DNA of 6,779 nt, taken from the NCBI GenBank assembly GCA_030430995.1, contig JAUIKA010000058.1:1-6779 (forward strand), read 5' to 3'. Made by a program: the position numbers and the translations under genes. This DNA comes from Alphaproteobacteria bacterium. GTDB taxonomy: Bacteria; Pseudomonadota; Alphaproteobacteria; Rickettsiales; Rickettsiaceae. Below the pieces are notes generated by a model. The model saw nothing but the letters and a program-made list of their open reading frames with translations. It did not search any database and was not told the DNA's origin. Shown one piece after another: positions 4,152 through 6,779 of this stretch. Positions within the stretch are counted from its first letter, which is position 1, and the number at the start of each line of letters is the position of its first letter.

Positions 4152-6779
4152 TTATTTTTCAGCCTCATAATTTAACTCTATATTTAATTTTGCGTCTTTC
4201 AATTTTTTTGAGAATTTTTGCTTTATTTTTGTTTGCATTTGTAAATTTATATTAATATTAACAGCTTTACTCATATTTAGGGCTGCTACATTAGATATAA
4301 GAGGCAATAAATTATAAGTTTTCTCTACATATAATGATTTTTCATATGAACTGCCATTAGCATTTATAATATTCATAGAAAAAATAGATTCTACATTTTC
4401 TACATCTTTGTCAGCAGAATATCTGTAGCTCAACTTACCTATCTTAGAAGGAATAATGGTAAGCGGTATATAAGCAGCATCTAGAGCTGGCCCCTCATAT
4501 ATAAGCCTATTCTTATAAATAGTGATTACAGAGTTATTAGGGCCACTTAATTTTATAGAATCATCATCTTGACTCAATATATTAAATTCTCCCTTGATAT
4601 AATTAAACCTTATTGCGGCATCACTTGTCCCAAAAATCTCATTCATTGCATCTTCTATTCTCTCCATTATGCTTTTTGATTCACATCCTATACTACTAGT
4701 CATAGGCTCATATTCTGCTACAAATTTTGGAATAGCTGCATCAGGATCTGATATCTGCAAAGTACAATACCTATTCAGAGACTCCTTACTTTTTGGCCTG
4801 TATCCACTCTTACATTTCCCTTTTATTTTATCCCCTGCCCCGCCTTCTGGCCATGATGCATAATTTGTATCCTCAGAAGCTTTAATAGGTACACATTTAG
4901 GTGAATCCGCAATAGGAACGCAAAGACCAAGCTCTCTAGAAGTTTTAGGCCTGATTGTGCATTTATCCTGGTTATAGTTCACAATTGCGACATTCCCTGA
5001 ACTCTTACTTTTAACATTACTACTTCTATCAGCAGCTTTATTTTCTTCAATTTTCAATATTGATGCCTTGGTTATACCAAATTTTTCTATAATAGATTGC
5101 GGCAGAGGCAATGGGTTAGATTTAGCTAAATTATACTTATCATAATACATTCCAGCTAGCTCTGCCCCTTCTGAAGGTTGTGGCCAAATCCTGTCTTTTA
5201 AAAGAGATGAAGGTAATGCCGCTTTATTCTCTTGTTTAGTTTTTTTGCCTTGATAATAAGTTAAAACCTCATTTTTTTTATTACCTGATTTAAATGAAAT
5301 ATTATTATTTAAACATATATATTTTCCACCCCTAACATATTTCCCACCAATATATTCTAATCCATGCAAATAATAAGCTTTTTTATTCTTGATAGGATTA
5401 GCGTTATTTTTATAAATTCCGAAATATGTTGAAAAATCACTGATATATTTATAAGATTTATCCTTTTTATTCTTTGTATTTTTTGAATTATGTTCTAGCA
5501 TCTTGATCTTACCCACTCTATCCCCATAAAAAGGAAATTGAGCATTTGCTTCATCAGTAACAAAAGCTGTAATTTCCACCCCTAAAAGATTTGTTTTATC
5601 TGATTTTGTGGAAGATACATTATCAGCTTGAATTACCTTATTAACAAACCATTTATTATTACCAATAGCAATTCTAGGGTCCTTCTGCTTTATACTCATA
5701 TTAGCTACGATATATGGAGTTGTATATGAATTATTTTGACATCCCGCAATGTAGTCATTACAAGCCATCGGAGCAATATCCGGCGCAGGGGGCCTTTTAT
5801 AGCTAGCTATTTGCTCATATAAACCATTCCTAATTGCAAATACATATATATAATTAGGCAATAAAACATATTCCCCTTCTTTATTAGGGTTAAGATTACT
5901 ATCTACAAAAATTTGCTTATCTGATATAGCCAAAATAAAATCATAGCTCTTCCCATGGCTATCAGATATTGTAATAATATCACTTTTATATATACCTTCA
6001 CTACTAGAAGCGTTATATGATATAGACGCATCTTGATATTGGCCTAGGTTAATTCCCCATATAGTCTGGCATATCCCATCTGAAGTTACATCTGGGTCAC
6101 CACAGAACCTAACAGATGGGTCATAATTATTAAGCTTTGTATATTCTTTTTTACTAGAGTCATATAACGCATATATCACGCGTGCCTTTGTTGATACTTC
6201 ATTATACCCAGGGATGTCCCATCCAAACCCATCATTAGATAGCGTACCCCTATTAAGAATATCAAAATTATTATTAATAGCTTGCAGTACAGAAAAAGAT
6301 ATATTATCACCAGAAATACCATAAACATAGGCACAGTCACCTTGCATAGTTTTATTATCACCATATTTCACTAAACATAATGGCCTTTCTATATCTATAC
6401 CTACCCTAACAGAATTATGTAAATAATTATTACTAACCTTAGAAAATACGCATCCTCCATTCACTACTCCCGCATAATCTACATGGTTTTTATATGCTGC
6501 TAATTTTGGTTGAATTTTCATTCCCCAAATAATCATACAGTTATCTTTATGCTTGTTATAATCACAAATAGGAACGTCCTTGTCATATTTACTAAGCCTT
6601 TTATATTCACTATCTTTATATAAAGCATATATTGCTTTTGCATTTAAAATGTTATTATAGCCCTTGATATCCCAAGTTATAGAATGGGTAGATTTATTGT
6701 AACCTTTCCTGTTCATAACATCTCCTTCTGTATGCAAATTACCCATTGCAATATTATCCGATATATTATACAGAGATAT
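4152..6779 (-). CDS. Large cysteine-containing repeat protein, probably exported; N-terminus beyond right edge
   Basis: The frame ends at TAA (4154-4152) and is open to the window edge. The first ATG inside is at 6746 (864 residues, numbering used here) and the second at 6716. Two copies of a module are visible: 24-78 and 175-233, sharing WDI.GYN, A..IYALY, Y.+L..YD..V..C, then C..IWG. Residues 318-336 (KRPPAPDIAPMACNDYIAGC) form a Pro-rich, Cys-paired junction. Residues 596-688 hold six cysteines with ASWP, GKCKSGY and a later RYC, resembling a sushi/CCP-like module. The C-terminal 170 residues look beta-rich and end in a Lys-rich amphipathic stretch. All 16 cysteines, many in pairs, suggest disulfides and a periplasmic or surface location. 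No signal peptide and no membrane segment are visible, another reason to think the start is outside the window. The style recalls soluble regions of rickettsial VirB6-like proteins, but the VirB6 membrane core is absent from the visible part. It is probably co-transcribed with the Mfd-type gene. Function unknown. Confidence 0.75.
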   Translation of the reverse strand: MSLYNISDNIAMGNLHTEGDVMNRKGYNKSTHSITWDIKGYNNILNAKAIYALYKDSEYKRLSKYDKDVPICDYNKHKDNCMIIWGMKIQPKLAAYKNHVDYAGVVNGGCVFSKVSNNYLHNSVRVGIDIERPLCLVKYGDNKTMQGDCAYVYGISGDNISFSVLQAINNNFDILNRGTLSNDGFGWDIPGYNEVSTKARVIYALYDSSKKEYTKLNNYDPSVRFCGDPDVTSDGICQTIWGINLGQYQDASISYNASSSEGIYKSDIITISDSHGKSYDFILAISDKQIFVDSNLNPNKEGEYVLLPNYIYVFAIRNGLYEQIASYKRPPAPDIAPMACNDYIAGCQNNSYTTPYIVANMSIKQKDPRIAIGNNKWFVNKVIQADNVSSTKSDKTNLLGVEITAFVTDEANAQFPFYGDRVGKIKMLEHNSKNTKNKKDKSYKYISDFSTYFGIYKNNANPIKNKKAYYLHGLEYIGGKYVRGGKYICLNNNISFKSGNKKNEVLTYYQGKKTKQENKAALPSSLLKDRIWPQPSEGAELAGMYYDKYNLAKSNPLPLPQSIIEKFGITKASILKIEENKAADRSSNVKSKSSGNVAIVNYNQDKCTIRPKTSRELGLCVPIADSPKCVPIKASEDTNYASWPEGGAGDKIKGKCKSGYRPKSKESLNRYCTLQISDPDAAIPKFVAEYEPMTSSIGCESKSIMERIEDAMNEIFGTSDAAIRFNYIKGEFNILSQDDDSIKLSGPNNSVITIYKNRLIYEGPALDAAYIPLTIIPSKIGKLSYRYSADKDVENVESIFSMNIINANGSSYEKSLYVEKTYNLLPLISNVAALNMSKAVNININLQMQTKIKQKFSKKLKDAKLNIELNYEAEK
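6048..6677 (-). repeat. Two-copy protein-coding module in the large cysteine protein
   Basis: The first copy is encoded by 6677-6513 and the second by 6224-6048. Both encode a WDI.GYN start, an A..IYALY core, a Y.+L..YD..V segment, a cysteine pair 9-11 residues apart, and a closing IWG. At DNA level they have diverged considerably, so this is an old internal duplication and not a recent repeat. Confidence 0.65.
6720..6727 (-). promoter_or_regulatory. Strong Shine-Dalgarno-like site inside the large gene, possible internal start
   Basis: AAGGAGAT on the minus strand stands three bases before the ATG at 6716 (five bases from the end of the AAGGAG core), the best ribosome site in the window. 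It would give an 854-residue product starting MNRKGYN. Against it, the frame is open further upstream, residues before this ATG resemble those before the second repeat copy, and no signal peptide would follow. The same bases code for Glu-Gly-Asp in the longer reading, so the match may be accidental. Confidence 0.35.

Noticed and set aside
4669..4863. Plus-strand 64-residue frame opposite the cysteine module
   Set aside because: Lies opposite the patterned cysteine region of the large protein; no independent support.
6176..6364. Minus-strand 62-residue Ile/Leu-rich frame
   Set aside because: Alternate frame of the repeat region; its hydrophobicity is a composition artefact, not a real membrane protein.
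4152..6779. Calling the large protein VirB6
   Set aside because: No multi-pass membrane core is visible, and resemblance is limited to the style of the soluble repeats and Pro-rich junction.
1..6779. tRNA/rRNA genes, CRISPR arrays, insertion sequences or attachment sites
   Set aside because: I saw no cloverleaf, rRNA-like block, regularly spaced direct repeats, transposase or paired terminal repeats; nearly all sequence is accounted for by the listed genes.

Overview
The window is strongly AT-rich and codes on both strands. Its gene content suggests an alphaproteobacterial intracellular bacterium of the Rickettsiales type, perhaps a Midichloria-like or amoeba/arthropod-associated lineage. 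This rests on the base composition, the Lys/Ile/Asn-rich proteins, and a large cysteine-containing protein with an 'RPPAP...C' segment resembling the soluble parts of rickettsial VirB6-like proteins. No marker gene fixes the taxonomy, so this is inference.

Layout, left to right. Bases 1-203 (minus) hold the N-terminal 67 residues of a membrane fatty-acid desaturase, cut by the window edge just after its first histidine box. Bases 204-397 are a compact divergent promoter region. It has one sigma70-like promoter for each flanking gene and a perfect 9+9 bp inverted repeat between them, a good operator candidate. Bases 398-850 (plus) encode a stand-alone GyrI-like (AraC effector-binding/SbmC type) ligand-binding protein of 150 residues. 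A short imperfect hairpin separates it from a convergent gene.

From 915 to the right edge everything is on the minus strand. In transcription order: a large cysteine-containing repeat protein (4152 to the edge, probably starting beyond the window), then an Mfd-type DNA translocase of 700 residues (2046-4148), then, after a 96-base AT-rich gap, an unrecognised 344-residue protein with an internal Trp/Tyr repeat (915-1949).

The most notable object is the Mfd-type protein. It has the RNA-polymerase-interaction domain, the complete helicase motor and the C-terminal D7 domain. It lacks the whole UvrB-like N-terminal half that recruits UvrA and, through D2, helps hold the motor in check. It follows the large repeat protein with one stop codon and one sense codon between them, in the same frame, so the two are almost certainly co-transcribed and probably translationally coupled. 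An uncoupled, possibly deregulated RNA-polymerase translocase next to an apparently exported cysteine-repeat protein is an unusual pairing, and I know of no described system that explains it.
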